Part shown: piece by piece, positions 11,094-22,438 of the stretch
Position numbering within the stretch: position 1 is the first letter of the stretch
Layout: every line of letters starts with the position of its first letter
NCBI GenBank assembly: GCA_000497125.2
Contig: CM035316.1
Span: forward strand, 1,738,001 to 1,802,000
Direction of reading: 5' to 3'
From: Spironucleus salmonicida
Taxonomy: Eukaryota; Fornicata; Diplomonadida; Hexamitidae
Length of the DNA: 64,000 nucleotides
Program-made: the position numbers and the translations under genes
The notes under the pieces: model-generated
Told to the model about the DNA's origin: nothing
Databases searched by the model: none
What the model saw: only the letters and a program-made list of their open reading frames with translations

Positions 11094-12275
11094 ATGTATA
11101 CTTTGAACCTACCTGAACTTCTCCCTCACTATCCTTAGTTATAAGCTCTAACAGTAAAACTTCCACAATTTTAAAACTTTTTAGACCATTAGTTCCCTCC
11201 TAATAAGGACTCAGTACTTCAGGAAAAAATTAATAATTTTGTTGATCAAGCACGCTCAGATTTGGAGTTAATTCTGTCTCCTCAAGAACGTCAGTTCTTC
11301 TACACTATATTGACACATGTACTTAACATGCTACCTGAACCTGTTGATATTTCCCTTCGTTTCGCTACCCTAGCAATCCGGTCCTCATAAACACCTTCAT
11401 TTTCAACGCTTTGTGCGGCTGCAAAGGCATTTTTGAGTGCTAAATAGCCCAGAAGGGCTGAAATTTTAGTAGTTTCAGCCCTCAAGCTGCAACCAGAATC
11501 CTGCGAAGCAAATTTCCTCGCAGCATCTATATATAGGAGCCTGAATCTGATTGACTAGGCACTGAAATATGCAAAACTAGCGTGTCAATTCGATTCTGGG
11601 AATCCAAACTCATGGTTCCAGTACGGCATGTCACTGATTGGGCGAGGGAGCTCCCTGTAGCTAGCCAAAGCTGCATACGCGCTACGTAAAGCAATATAGA
11701 TTCGCGAGATAGAGTAGCTCCCATTTCCAGAGGCTCGATTCAACTTAGCAGGCTTAGCACGGCTTAGGATGGATTTCTAGGTGGCCTATGATCAATTACG
11801 AGCAGCTTACGCCGAAAATGTTGATTTCGACATTGCAGGACAGGCTGCTAATTAAATAGAAAAACTAACAGCAGCAATTTGTGGTAGAATCGGTAGCAGA
11901 ATGGCACAATTAGGGCTTATTTAGCAGGTTAATTAGAACATGGGTGGCATGTGTAAAGGGCAAAATACCTACTGTTTAGAGTGCAGAATTGTGAGCAAAT
12001 TGGACAGTGGAGTACCTTAAATTTATATTATACAAGATTGTCAGAAGCAGATCAAATGTGCTCTTGTGCTGACAAACAGTTTCCATGAAGACGAATCTGG
12101 TGTAATTTTGAAAATAACAAATTTTTACGCCCAAAATGTGCGGTTGTAAACTAAAACGCAATAATATGTTTTTACAGCGATTGTACCTAAGGATGAATCA
12201 CATGGGATCTTGGTTAATGGAAAGTGCGTGATTGCTAGCGAATTAAGCGGTACAATTTAACTTATTAGTTAATGA
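11094..12275 (+). CDS. TPR protein related to TTC5/Strap
   Basis: 393 residues, ATG at 11094, ending AGT TAA TGA with TAA as Gln. Residues about 80-270 form tetratricopeptide-like helical pairs (SCEANFLAASIYRSLN, NPNSWFQYGMSLIGRG, PEARFNLAGLARLRMDF). The C-terminal 120 residues are beta-rich and end in YVFTAIV followed by HGILVNGKC, resembling the OB-fold end of TTC5 (YSFSSVRV, LLLVVNGKP). In animals TTC5 binds actin and nascent tubulin chains on the ribosome; a tubulin role is possible here but only inferred. The gene is GC-richer than most neighbours. Three standard-code frames on the minus strand are shadows. Confidence 0.65.
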
Positions 12276-12354
12276 TTATTTTAAATATTTTAAATATGTT
12301 ATTATATTATAATAAATATAAATATGTTTTAGAAGTTATTTATTTTAATTTTTT

Positions 12355-12612
12355 ATGACGACACTGACTAGATCATAAATGACAGCTGTTATGAAAGCGC
12401 TAATAGTTATTAATCATTTACAGGCTGCAAATATTGCAAATGTTCGCATAAATTACAGACTAAAGCATACTATTAATATGACCCATTAGTAGCTTAGTGG
12501 AGAAGACAAGTAGAAGTATCTCTAAGTTATCTATAATTTATCTTAAGAACAGATTAGACAGTTGCTAGAGTGGTGGCATACCGTCATAGGCAAAAATAAT
12601 AAAAGTGAGTGA
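12355..12612 (+). CDS. Small protein of unknown function
   Basis: 85 residues from the ATG at 12355 to AGT GAG TGA. Five in-frame TAA/TAG codons read as Gln. It is helical, without a membrane segment or signal, and contains IRQLLEWWHTVIG near the end. Support comes from even composition, good spacing (80 bases after the TTC5-like gene) and the AGTGA stop context shared with sure genes. It ends 17 bases from the convergent gene's stop. Confidence 0.45.
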
Positions 12613-12629
12613 AATTATAAATAGCAATA

Positions 12630-13025
12630 TCACATCGTTTTTTCAACATTAATTAACTTTCTATGTTCCTTTTATAATCTAATATTTTCTTTCCTAAGAT
12701 CGTTAACCTCATCCTTTAACTCTTCAAGAGAGTTCATGAGTTGTCTAACTTCAGGGGAGGTTTCTAATGAGATAATATTGTCCACTTCTGACTGAATTTT
12801 TATTGGAGTGGAAGATGTAGGGATAGATGATGACTAAAACTCATAATTAGGAATAATATCCTTTACAGGTGAGAAAGTAACCGATTTACGTGAGTTTTAC
12901 GAATAATTTGGGGACGGAGTATGTGATTTATTAGAAGGTTCCGCATCAGGAACAGGTGGTAAATCATGGTGCACTCCAATAAACGATAATATCCACCAAA
13001 TAAAGTTTACTAAAATTTAAAGCAT
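12630..13025 (-). CDS. Small membrane-anchored coiled-coil protein
   Basis: 131 residues, ATG at 13025, ending ACG ATG TGA. The first 18 residues are a hydrophobic anchor (QILVNFIWWILSFIG). Then comes a Ser/Pro-rich linker (residues about 25-80), then a charged coiled coil (LEELKDEVNDLRKENIRL). This is the plan of a tail-facing-cytosol membrane tether. No family is recognised. It is convergent with the small gene at 12355-12612. Confidence 0.6.
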
Positions 13026-13079
13026 TTTGAAATATCGAAGTGGTAAATAAATTTTAATTATTATATATATAATTCGCGA

Positions 13080-16049
13080 TCACTTATTTCCAATTTTAAC
13101 TTGCTCCAGTAATTCTGTTAAGTCTGGTCTAACTGGACTAAATTCACCACCCCAGCTAACATAAGTCTATCCATCTTTTACCCAGCCATAAGGTAATGGT
13201 ATATGATCAAATTACTTGGACACCTCAGCTTAAGTTGGAACGGAATTAACTTTATTTTCTCCAAATTCGCTAAACAAGCACCCCATTAGTCCAATAATAC
13301 TTTGCTCTAAATGAGTTTTTTTAACCATATGATTTTCATATGTAAGCGTGTTTATTTTACTACTGCATCCTTCTTCCAATTATTCTTCAAAATCTACACA
13401 AAAGTAATCTTAAAATATATCAATCATAATATTTCCTACTTAAAGCATAACACTAAGATAAGGGATAAATAGCTATTACTAGCAATTCTTAATCTCTTTT
13501 TATACCTTACGCATGGATTCAATACAAAAAGCTTTCTTTCTCAGCGAATCACTTACAGATTTGAGATTACAGTTTTTAATTGTAAACCTATCATTTTTAA
13601 CCAATATTTCTACAGGTTAAAGGTCAATTCCCGTAGGGAAAGATAAAATCTAAGGTTCACTATAAAAATCTTCAGAGAAAATATTCTTACTAATGAAAAG
13701 CTAATTATCTAATTATTGCAATGCTAATTTTTACATGTTGAAATCAAACAAAAATTTCTATGGTTATGAAAAATAAACTGGATTTTAGGTCAAGCCAAAG
13801 TAACCTATAGAAGTATACTGCTACATTTTTTATGATGAGAGAGTATTTAATAATAATAATGGTTTAATTTAAAGACTAAATATCTAAATTTACTCAAAGG
13901 AACGGGAATTGAATATTTTAGACACATAAGGTAAATAAATTAGACCACAAATTAACGATTTAGAAGATTGCGTTAGCTTTATTAACTGAGAATAATCTTG
14001 CTCATTATTTACTTAGACAGAAGAAAATGGTTATCCTAATTCCTTCACAAATCGTTAAAGATTTTTAAACAGTGAAAAGTAGGGAAAATCCGGCGCGTTG
14101 AATGGAATAATAAATAACTTACATTGAGAGTTTTAATAAGGTATTTTGATTTGCTTTTCAATAAGCTTATCAGTATAGTCCAATGAAGCCTCTTACTTAA
14201 AAATGAAGTCAATATCAGAGTTAAACATAGACTCTTGAATGCTTCCAATATTTTCTTTAATTTTAACTTCTTCGTTAGTATTTATCACATATTCAGCTTA
14301 TTCAACTTCTGTATTACTATGCATGAATTTAATAATCTCGTTCCAAATTTATAAAGATTCCGTTTATAACTCAATGACATATTTGAAAATTTCTCCTTAA
14401 TTGAGTTAGATAATAGTTCCTAATAAAAAATTGCCAAAATAACGCTAAAAACATTAAACATTACTAGTTAATAAAAGTAACTTCTTTCCAACTATTTAAT
14501 ATTCAAATTATTAGTCTTAATTTTCAATTTTAGCCGCCATTTAAACATATTAAGTATATGCTTTTGAATCTTATTTAGGTTTAATATTTAAAAATATTTC
14601 ATGCAAATGCTCTACAAATATTTAAAGAGTAAATTAGTTTAGTTATATAATAGCCTAAGTAGAATTGTTACTTATATAAAGTTGGTTTGTTTCTTGCTGT
14701 AATATACCGAATTTAATAGTTACTATCTTCTGAGTCAGATTCTCCATTTTTAACTTATTAATAGCTTTTGTAAAACTTAAGCTAGCTCGATTTTGAACTT
14801 TGGCTCCAAACACATTAAAGAAATCATAGGTTTCAAAGTCGCTTAATAATACAAATTTTTAAGGTGTTGATATAAAAGATTTTCCATAAATTAAAGTAAT
14901 TATATCAGCTCCTAAATCAGTAACATGCCTTACTTATAGGCTAATTGACACATTTGATATACAACGATTGAATATTTATTCTGAACCATCTGTCTATACA
15001 TTTTATATTAATAATTTTAATGTATTTACAGTAGTTTATACAGTTTAATGAAAATGCTTAGGTAATGATTTAATTAAATTTTACATAATAAATTTTTTCA
15101 AAGAAGGCATAACATCTTCCTCTATAGTCTCAATCTTATTTAATTACTGAGAAATTAATACAAAGCCTTAATCATTGATAAGTTAAGATATAGCTCCAGC
15201 AAAAATTAAACCTTCCACTGGTTTAGCACCAACATCCTCTACAATATAAGGCGATCGATTAATAATTGGATGTACTGGATGTTTTAAGTAAATATCGTAT
15301 ACTCTCCCAGGCAGTTTATCTTATTTTTTGTCTCTATTAATTTTAATGATTTCTTTCATTGTAACTGAACTCTCAGATGGCAAATCTTTCTGATCTAGTA
15401 TTTTATAACTTTTATTAATTTTATCTTAATTTTATTCGGATATTGCTTATTACACATCACTTAACACACTCTTTAATTGACCTGCAGACTAAACCAATTC
15501 ATTAATTTTTCCACAATCAATATGAGCAAAAACGAGTTAATAAAGACTTTTCGATACATTGTTTATTTTTATATTCTGTACTTCTAATTTATCGCAATCA
15601 GCAGCAATTGAAGAATTTTATTCGATAGATACTTGCTTAAAAAAAGACTCTAATTCTGACATATTTTAATTTTCAAACTAAATACAACTAGGAGCGATAT
15701 TACTAGTTAAAAAGTCCATATACATTTTTTCGTCCATTTGGAAACCGCAATTAGTCTAAATGGAGTCTCCAGCTGTTAAAGCTGTAGAAGATGTAAAAAT
15801 ACTATGATTCGATAATTTCTAGATATTATCTAGTAACTGCTTAATTGCAGTATGTTACTTGGTTAGCCAGTAAAATTAATTTCCTGTAACTACAACAATT
15901 ACATCAGGAGGCGAAGTAGAGTCAAATAAATAGTTCAGTATGGATTCAATACCAACGAGGTATTTTATTTATTTTGATCCTAAATATGTTTAAACATAAG
16001 AGTTAAGTCTTGCACATCGGTAAGTGAATATTTTCTCTTTTCCTATCAT
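13080..16049 (-). CDS. Large protein of unknown function with WW-like C-terminus
   Basis: 989 residues in one frame, ATG at 16049, ending GGA AAT AAG TGA. No transmembrane segment or obvious repeats. The N-terminal third has alternating strands and helices (SPPDVIVVVTGNQFYWL). Near the C-terminus there is a WW-like element, LPYGWVKDGQTYVSW. Length and a mixed alpha/beta plan would suit an axonemal dynein assembly factor such as DNAAF9/Shulin, but I cannot align the two by eye and do not assign it. It is followed on the same strand, upstream, by the translational GTPase gene 52 bases away. Confidence 0.75.
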
Positions 16050-16101
16050 TAAATAGATCTGATAATTTTAAATCATAAATCATATAATAACATTATTAAT
16101 T

Positions 16102-17718
16102 TCACTTTTCTTTTATTCCTACTACGTATCCAAATCCACACATAGTGTTTTCCTTTCTCACAACAACTCGTCCGAAGATTTTACTCTATTCAAACTTTAT
16201 ACAAACAATTTCTTTATCTACTTTTAACACTATGCTTGCTAACTAGTTTTCATTTAAAATACAATCGTTTGTGGTTAAAAACTATCCCTTTTACCAAATA
16301 GCATCTATTTTCATTACTTTTGCTTCACGCCGCTGAATTCCAATAAAAACCTCGACATCATCACCAATGCACAAATTTTGATTCTTTACAACCAGAAGTT
16401 AAATCCTGATTGTTTTCGTTATTTTTGATTTTGTCTATTTGGTCATAAATGCACCTGCAAGTTCCAAAGAATCACCCTTGTGGATTGCTTAAAATGCTTA
16501 ATTTGGATCTATCGCAACACGGAGCTTATCAACTTGCTTCAAAAACGGTTATAATACTATTTTTGCTTGCTAGTTACAAATAAGCGACTGCACGTCAGCA
16601 AAAGTTGTTATTTACACTACTTTAAACAGGATCTAACTTGGGCAGACAAAGACGACATCATCAATTTGAAGAATGCCTTAGTCAAGAAATAAAGTGACAT
16701 TGATACTGCCATTTTCAACGTAACAATCCAAGATCACAGCAATTGGATGGTTTTGCTTCAATTTGACAGTCTCTTTCTTAACGCATAGAAGCGACTGTTT
16801 AACGGTTGACTGTGCAAAACTTAATTTTTCGGTATAGCTAACTAAATTTGAGTCATTTTCGCTGAGACCTGCGACTGGTACACATTCTAGAACGATTTTC
16901 GACTTCAGCTGAATGGTGTTAAAGAGCTAGATTGTCTTGCCACATATATCGTCAAATACTACTTTAGAGTACTCTACTTTGTCTAATTTGTTGACTAAAA
17001 TTATAATTTTGCGCACCGCAAACAATACCAAAAAGTACAGATGCTGCAAAATATTGTCTTTCAGGCGCTCAAAATTAGCTGCCTCAACTACCAAAACTCC
17101 GCAGTCTGGCTTCAGTACCTGTGTGAGAATCGAATCTGCAAAATCTAGGTGACCTGGACAGTCCTACATGAGATAGAACTGGTCTTCGATATCAAGATAG
17201 TATGAGTTTACAGCCATAGTAACACCACGTTCGCGTTCCTCGGCATTAGTGTCCAGAAAATAGGCGTAGGCAAAAGAAGGTTTTTTTAGTTGCTCGGAAA
17301 TCGTTGTAAGCTCTTTGAGCTTCTTTTCATCCTGTTCCAAAAGCTGACAAAGATGGCCGAAAATGGTCGATTTTCCGGCATCTACGTTCCCTACTGTTAT
17401 GATGTTGGGGATAAGATTTAGCTATAGGTGTTTTTTAGGAGTGATTAGGTCTGTTTTCTCAGCATACTGATTTAGCAGATCTTATAAATGTTTTTATGAA
17501 GCTGATGAGGAAAATTACAAAGCATTTGGCTGTTATGATATACATGATTCTACAGGTACTGGTGAGATAGATTCTGATGGATATTATTGGATTTGCTGAA
17601 GCTATTTATCCTTCTATTACTTTGCCTTCAGCTTTTATTATTAATCTTTAATTTTTTTAATCTGTGCTTATTTAATATAGTCAAATTCCTCTTCTGATTG
17701 GTCGTCGTAGTAATCCAT
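16102..17718 (-). CDS. EF-1alpha/eRF3/HBS1-family translational GTPase, divergent
   Basis: 538 residues, ATG at 17718, ending AAA GAA AAG TGA. The acidic start (MDYYDDQSEEEFDY) and a Gln/Lys-rich linker precede a GTPase domain with G1 GNVDAGKS (110-117), G2 ERGVTM (164-169), G3 DCPGH (186-190) and G4 NKLD (243-246), then two beta-barrel-like domains. HBS1 (ribosome rescue with Dom34/Pelota) fits the acidic N-terminus best; eRF3 (termination with eRF1) is the alternative. The G3 motif has Cys where most relatives have Ala. In an organism whose eRF1 must ignore UAA and UAG, an unusual release or rescue GTPase is of interest. Confidence 0.8.
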
Positions 17719-17757
17719 TTCAATTAATATGATAAGTTATTCGTATATGTATAATAA

Positions 17758-18450
17758 TCACTCTTAGTTTAAAAAAGAAATTATTTATCTTTCATTTAGT
17801 TATATTTTATCTGAGTAAAAAGGCAACACTTAATTCCATAATGAATCCCAGTTTTAAGAATCTTCGAACATATCTGTTTCTAAAACAAGATATTTATCTA
17901 GTTTTAGAAGCTTTTTATTGTCACAATTTAGATATCCAACACCTGCAAAGAATCTACAAGACATACATTCTCTAGTAAAACGCATAAACTATTCATACGA
18001 ACACTAAAAAGCATGAAAAATAACAAATGTCCCGCCATATTAAAATTCGAGTTATTTAAACACATCCAGTATATATTCTAAACAACCAGGGGATCTATTT
18101 ATTAAGTGAATAGATATGAGCTTTTTAAATTAAAATCCTAACCTACAATATTCAAAAAATACTTACTTTTACTTTTCGATAGGATTTTTTAATAAAATAT
18201 GTGATCGTAAATCTAAGCCAATTTCTCCTATAAACGTTTATGTCTATTAAATGATATCCAGCTCTAATAAAGATATTTATTAGAAGGAATGAGCATTAAT
18301 CGGATGATGTCCAATCCCAATATAAGTATTATCAGAATGCAAGTGCTATTATATATTTTAAATATCATTTTATTGAACTGAATTTATCATCAATGCTACC
18401 CGTTTGTCGAATTCTTTTAATGCAACTTAATGAACATGTGTATCTAGCAT
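17758..18450 (-). CDS. TatD-family metal-dependent DNase
   Basis: 230 residues, ATG at 18450, ending AAC TAA GAG TGA. TatD enzymes are TIM-barrel 3'-5' exonucleases using two metal ions. The ligands are all visible: His5 and His7 in DTHVH, Glu76 in GEIGLD, His115 in SIHL, His146 in FHAF, Asp193 in ETDM; also GIGHHP at 45-50. The protein is shorter than the usual 260-300, mostly from compact loops and a reduced C-terminus, but the active site looks complete. A role in DNA repair or DNA turnover is likely. Confidence 0.85.
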
Positions 18451-18503
18451 TTTATTAACTGATTGTTATATATATATTAAATAAAGATTAATACAAATAT
18501 ATA

Positions 18504-19604
18504 TCATTGTAGCATATCGTACCCTTCCCCTTTCACAAATTTACTTATTCCAGACCCAAACTAGGCAGCGCGTTTATTTCTCTAGGTAATATAATCTGGG
18601 AGACCCAGTTACTTTCCTAAATCACGCAAAATTTTTTTATCCTCCTCAAGGGAGGCTAAAAATATCTATGTAATACTTTGACTTAAATATGGGCATATAA
18701 GCTTAGAATTATTTTAATTAACGACTCGAAAATCTCGTCCACAATTTCTTAAGTATAATTTTTCCACTAACGATTCTCTCGATTATTTCTTTTTATAACC
18801 GGATAAATACTCGTCTGGACCAAGGCCAGATATAACTATGGTCTGATTTTATGATAAAAAATGAAATACTAATGATAAATTCATATTCATTATATTAAAA
18901 TCAAGGGGATATATTAAACTTTAGATTGATTTCGTTTGTTCTATATAATTTTATTTCTATAAAACTAAGAATTAGAATTAAATATTGGGATTAATTTAAT
19001 CCTTTATAAACTATTTCACAATCTATGAATCTTCAGACATTATATCCTAACATTCTAAAGTAATACACATCAATTATTTATTTTTGTTAATTACTTCCTT
19101 TTTAAATAGAGTGTAAAGGATAGCTGAATCAATACCACCTGAAAATAATAGCGTTATTTTGTCAAAACGGGATACTATTTCTGCAATATTATTTTCTAAA
19201 GATTCTAGCAAAGAATAATTGGAAATTTACATCAAATTGTATCTTTTTGAGAGATTTAAGATAAATTTTTCATTAACTACATCAATAATGTTAAGTCCAG
19301 GAATTAAATAAAATTATCCAGTATAAAATTACTAAATAGATATACAGTCCTAAGAGAATAAAACAGGTATAGAACCATGTTAGTCTTAAAATATAGAAAT
19401 CTATTATTTTTTGATAACAATCAAAACAAAGGATAGATAATTAATCAAGGAATTCATTATCTATGAATCTGTAGTTTCGTCATTAAATTCAGGCATATCT
19501 TATTCAACCTAAGAATACCAATACTTAGTGCTAGGTTGATCGTCTTAAATATTAAATAACATCTATTCAATTATCAAATTTCCATGAACAATAAATTCCA
19601 ACAT
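18504..19604 (-). CDS. Asparagine synthetase-domain protein, ASNSD1-like
   Basis: 366 residues, ATG at 19604, ending ATG CTA CAA TGA. The PP-loop SGGIDSA (155-161) and GLGPDEYLSGY mark an asparagine-synthase ATP-binding domain. The pattern NCGRDFR and KRAAQFGSGISK near the end matches the ASNSD1 branch rather than true asparagine synthetase. The N-terminal glutaminase part is reduced and does not begin with the catalytic Cys that follows Met in active enzymes, so glutamine-dependent synthesis is unlikely. The function of ASNSD1 is not well established. It is divergent from the next gene with 50 bases between starts. Confidence 0.8.
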
Positions 19605-19654
19605 TTTCTTCCTACACTATTATATATATTCTTTACAATTTATATTTTCAAGAA

Positions 19655-21256
19655 ATGCTTCTGCTTTTTCTGTAACTTTCACGGTTTGATTGCTTTCAAC
19701 CAAACTCAACCTTAACAGGAAACGTACAAACTCGTTAACTTTTTCTTATATTCTGGCCTTCTAAAACTAGTGCAGCACAATGTGATTAGTTCGACGGTGC
19801 TGATGCAACGATTGTCTTGAATTTTCCAGGAACACCAATTAAAGCTGAGAATTTGAATCATAAGTTTGCAGCCCAGTAAATTGTAAACATTTCCTTATTA
19901 TTTACAGACTCCGAGTTTGAAGATATTATAGGGTAAGAATAGGCTAATTACACTTTCACACTCGATATAGTCCCAATTCAAGGGGCTGTGTCGTAAATTG
20001 AACATACTTAAGTTAATTCTTAACAGTGTTGGAAACATGCTTAGTTTATTTACGATTTTACAGATAATTTTCTTTTCTAAATTAATGTTGAACCAAATTT
20101 ATGTCATGTTACTGGTGCTGTAACTGTATTTTTAGAATATTCAGATAAAAATGGTGTGATTTATAGTGTACCAATACTACCTAAAGATTCAATTGTTGAC
20201 GGATATCACACAGTTTACAATCATTTAGCGACTAAGATTTTTATTTAATCTAGAGAAGATTTAGGGATATCATAAAAACCTTTATTTAACAAGTTTGTTA
20301 CAGCTTTTGAATAGGATAAAGGTTAAGTCCTGTATTTGGTAGTTTATTATGAATCAATTGATTCGAATAATGTTTTATATAAATAAAAACTTTAAGCCGA
20401 CTTAATTTTTAAAACTACTTACGAGAGTGTATGTATGGAAGATGTTACCATAGATTTTTTTATGGATAGAACATAAGTTACAACATCATTTTGGCCTTCT
20501 AAGATAATTTAAAATTGCATTTCTGATGAAACCCTAATAACTTAAGTTAATATATAATTTTATTATATAGATTTTGAAATAGGGGAATAAGAATAGTTTG
20601 AATTTAATATATCATTTCATTAATTTTAAACCGCAGATGGGGTTTTATTTACTTTTATAGAACCTAGAGAATTACCACGAGATTATCAAGTATATGGATA
20701 AATTTACTTTACATTTTTAAATGAACATAATGATAATATCCATATTATTACATTCTATCATTCAATTTTACCTACTTGTATTTCGAATATTTTCTATGAA
20801 ATTACTAAAAAGTAATTTTGTTACTTAATTATGTATGACATAAATGAATGGTGCATTTTGCCTGATAAAGTATTAAATAGCTCCATTATGCTTGTTTCTA
20901 GTCCAGATTCAGCCGAATCAGATTAAAAGATTACTTATTTATCATTTACTATATAAGAAAAACTAATACACAATTAAAAAAGATGCCTGAATAGTTCATA
21001 CATGGTTGATTAACCATTTATTGGATAATATTATGATGGCACTTTTTAAGAAAGGCTTCATGCCTTTTAAAAAGATGTAATGAAAAAATAAGTAAGACAG
21101 TCATCTTTTTATTAAGATATTTTCGGTAAAAGATACGTTAAAAATATTGCAATTGCTAATATGGCAGACACAATGTACTATCTTATACCAATATTTTTTG
21201 GTATATTGTGTATCGTTTTGGGTCTTATAACATTGTAAATTAGAGAATTAAGATGA
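19655..21256 (+). CDS. Type I membrane protein of unknown function
   Basis: 533 residues, ATG at 19655, ending TTA AGA TGA. A short hydrophobic start (MLLLFLQLS) looks like a signal peptide. A large, beta-rich ectodomain with several NxS/T sites and scattered Cys follows, then one C-terminal span (YLIPIFFGILCIVLGLIT) and a 7-residue tail. It is probably on the cell surface or in the secretory pathway. No family could be recognised. It ends 13 bases from the convergent zinc-finger gene. Confidence 0.7.
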
Positions 21257-21269
21257 TTTATTTTTTCAC

Positions 21270-22391
21270 TCATTCTTCATCTATGACATCTATTAATAAT
21301 GCATCATCAGTAATAAATGGCAATAAATAACATTAATCTGTAAGAATCTATAATTAACCATGCTCTAAATTAGAAAAATGCTTCGCTGCATAGTCTGAAT
21401 CACTAAATATCAAATCACACAGTGGACATTACAACAAATTAACTTTGATTCTGAAATAATTAACCTGCATTATTCGCTAATATACATCAGTAAGAGTTTG
21501 TAGTTATTAAAAATTAAAGCTATGGTCATTTATCATGTGCTATTTCACACCTTATAAATTATTCTAAAAGCTACAAAATAAACACTGACATATGGAATCA
21601 AAATCAATTTAATATGCCAAATCTGCATGTGGTATAATTTCGAGCTTTAATTAACATTCTTGTTAAATACATTCACATTCTTGATCAGTAGTATCTGAAA
21701 AATTTTCAGTATTGTTTATATCATCTATATCATCATCAGAAATATCCTTATATCGCCAAGACTTACCATATTCTCTATAATTTGTTAGAAAGAAATGATC
21801 AATATCAGTTCTTTTAGCATTAAATCTTAAATGACCTTTCTATTTTAAATGTTGTTTAAATTCTTTATTTCCTTTAAACTATTACTCACAGCAAGGACAT
21901 ACCAACTCATTTACCTGTTTTTTAAGTTCCAATAAAAACTTTTCAATATATACAACACCATCAATTCCTCCTACTTTTAAACCATGATTTTCATAATGCT
22001 TAAGCATATTTTACCTTGTAATATTAGAAAAGACGTCATTACAAATTTAACATTAGTGTACAAAACTTGTCATCTCTGATTCAAACCTATGCTATTATAA
22101 TGCACGTTTTCTTTAAAATGCAAACGCCATTTTTCTCAGTTACTAATCTTAAACAGCTGATCGCTATGTTGCCATAACTCCATCTGATTATCTTATTTAG
22201 AAGATATCACATTATTTAAATGGCTTATCAATATCAATAACAGATTAAATAAGGGAAAGATAGTATCTTGGATCAAAAAAGTCAATCAACCTAGTTATAG
22301 CCATATTATGCAGTACCTTTAGGTGTTATATAAGGCCTTGATGTGTAAAACATTCACTACAAACAGGACAATTAAGTTAGTTAATTAACAT
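21270..22391 (-). CDS. C2H2 zinc-finger protein related to ZNF277
   Basis: 373 residues, ATG at 22391, ending GAT GAA GAA TGA. At least five zinc-finger-like Cys pairs with following His pairs: CPVCSECFTHQGLIQHL near residue 8; a CxxC with KHYENHG in the middle; CPCCEQQF with HLKQKGH; CLFCSFQNNLQGVKQH; and CPLCDLIFSDSD with KHFSNLEHG. The tail of the first finger, MAITRLIDFFDPRYYLSLI, resembles ZNF277, whose fingers flank such segments (CLFC...HL, then a DF.RY.LY motif). ZNF277 is an RPS2/chromatin-associated factor in animals; the role here is unknown. An acidic stretch lies between the third and fourth fingers. Confidence 0.75.
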
Positions 22392-22438
22392 TAAAATTAA
22401 ACAGAATTAAATAATATACATTAATATAATATATCACA

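Noticed and set aside
19655-21256. HAP2/GCS1 gamete fusogen as identity of the type I membrane protein.
   Set aside because: Architecture fits loosely, but the Cys-rich fusion-loop region and HAP2 signature were not found.
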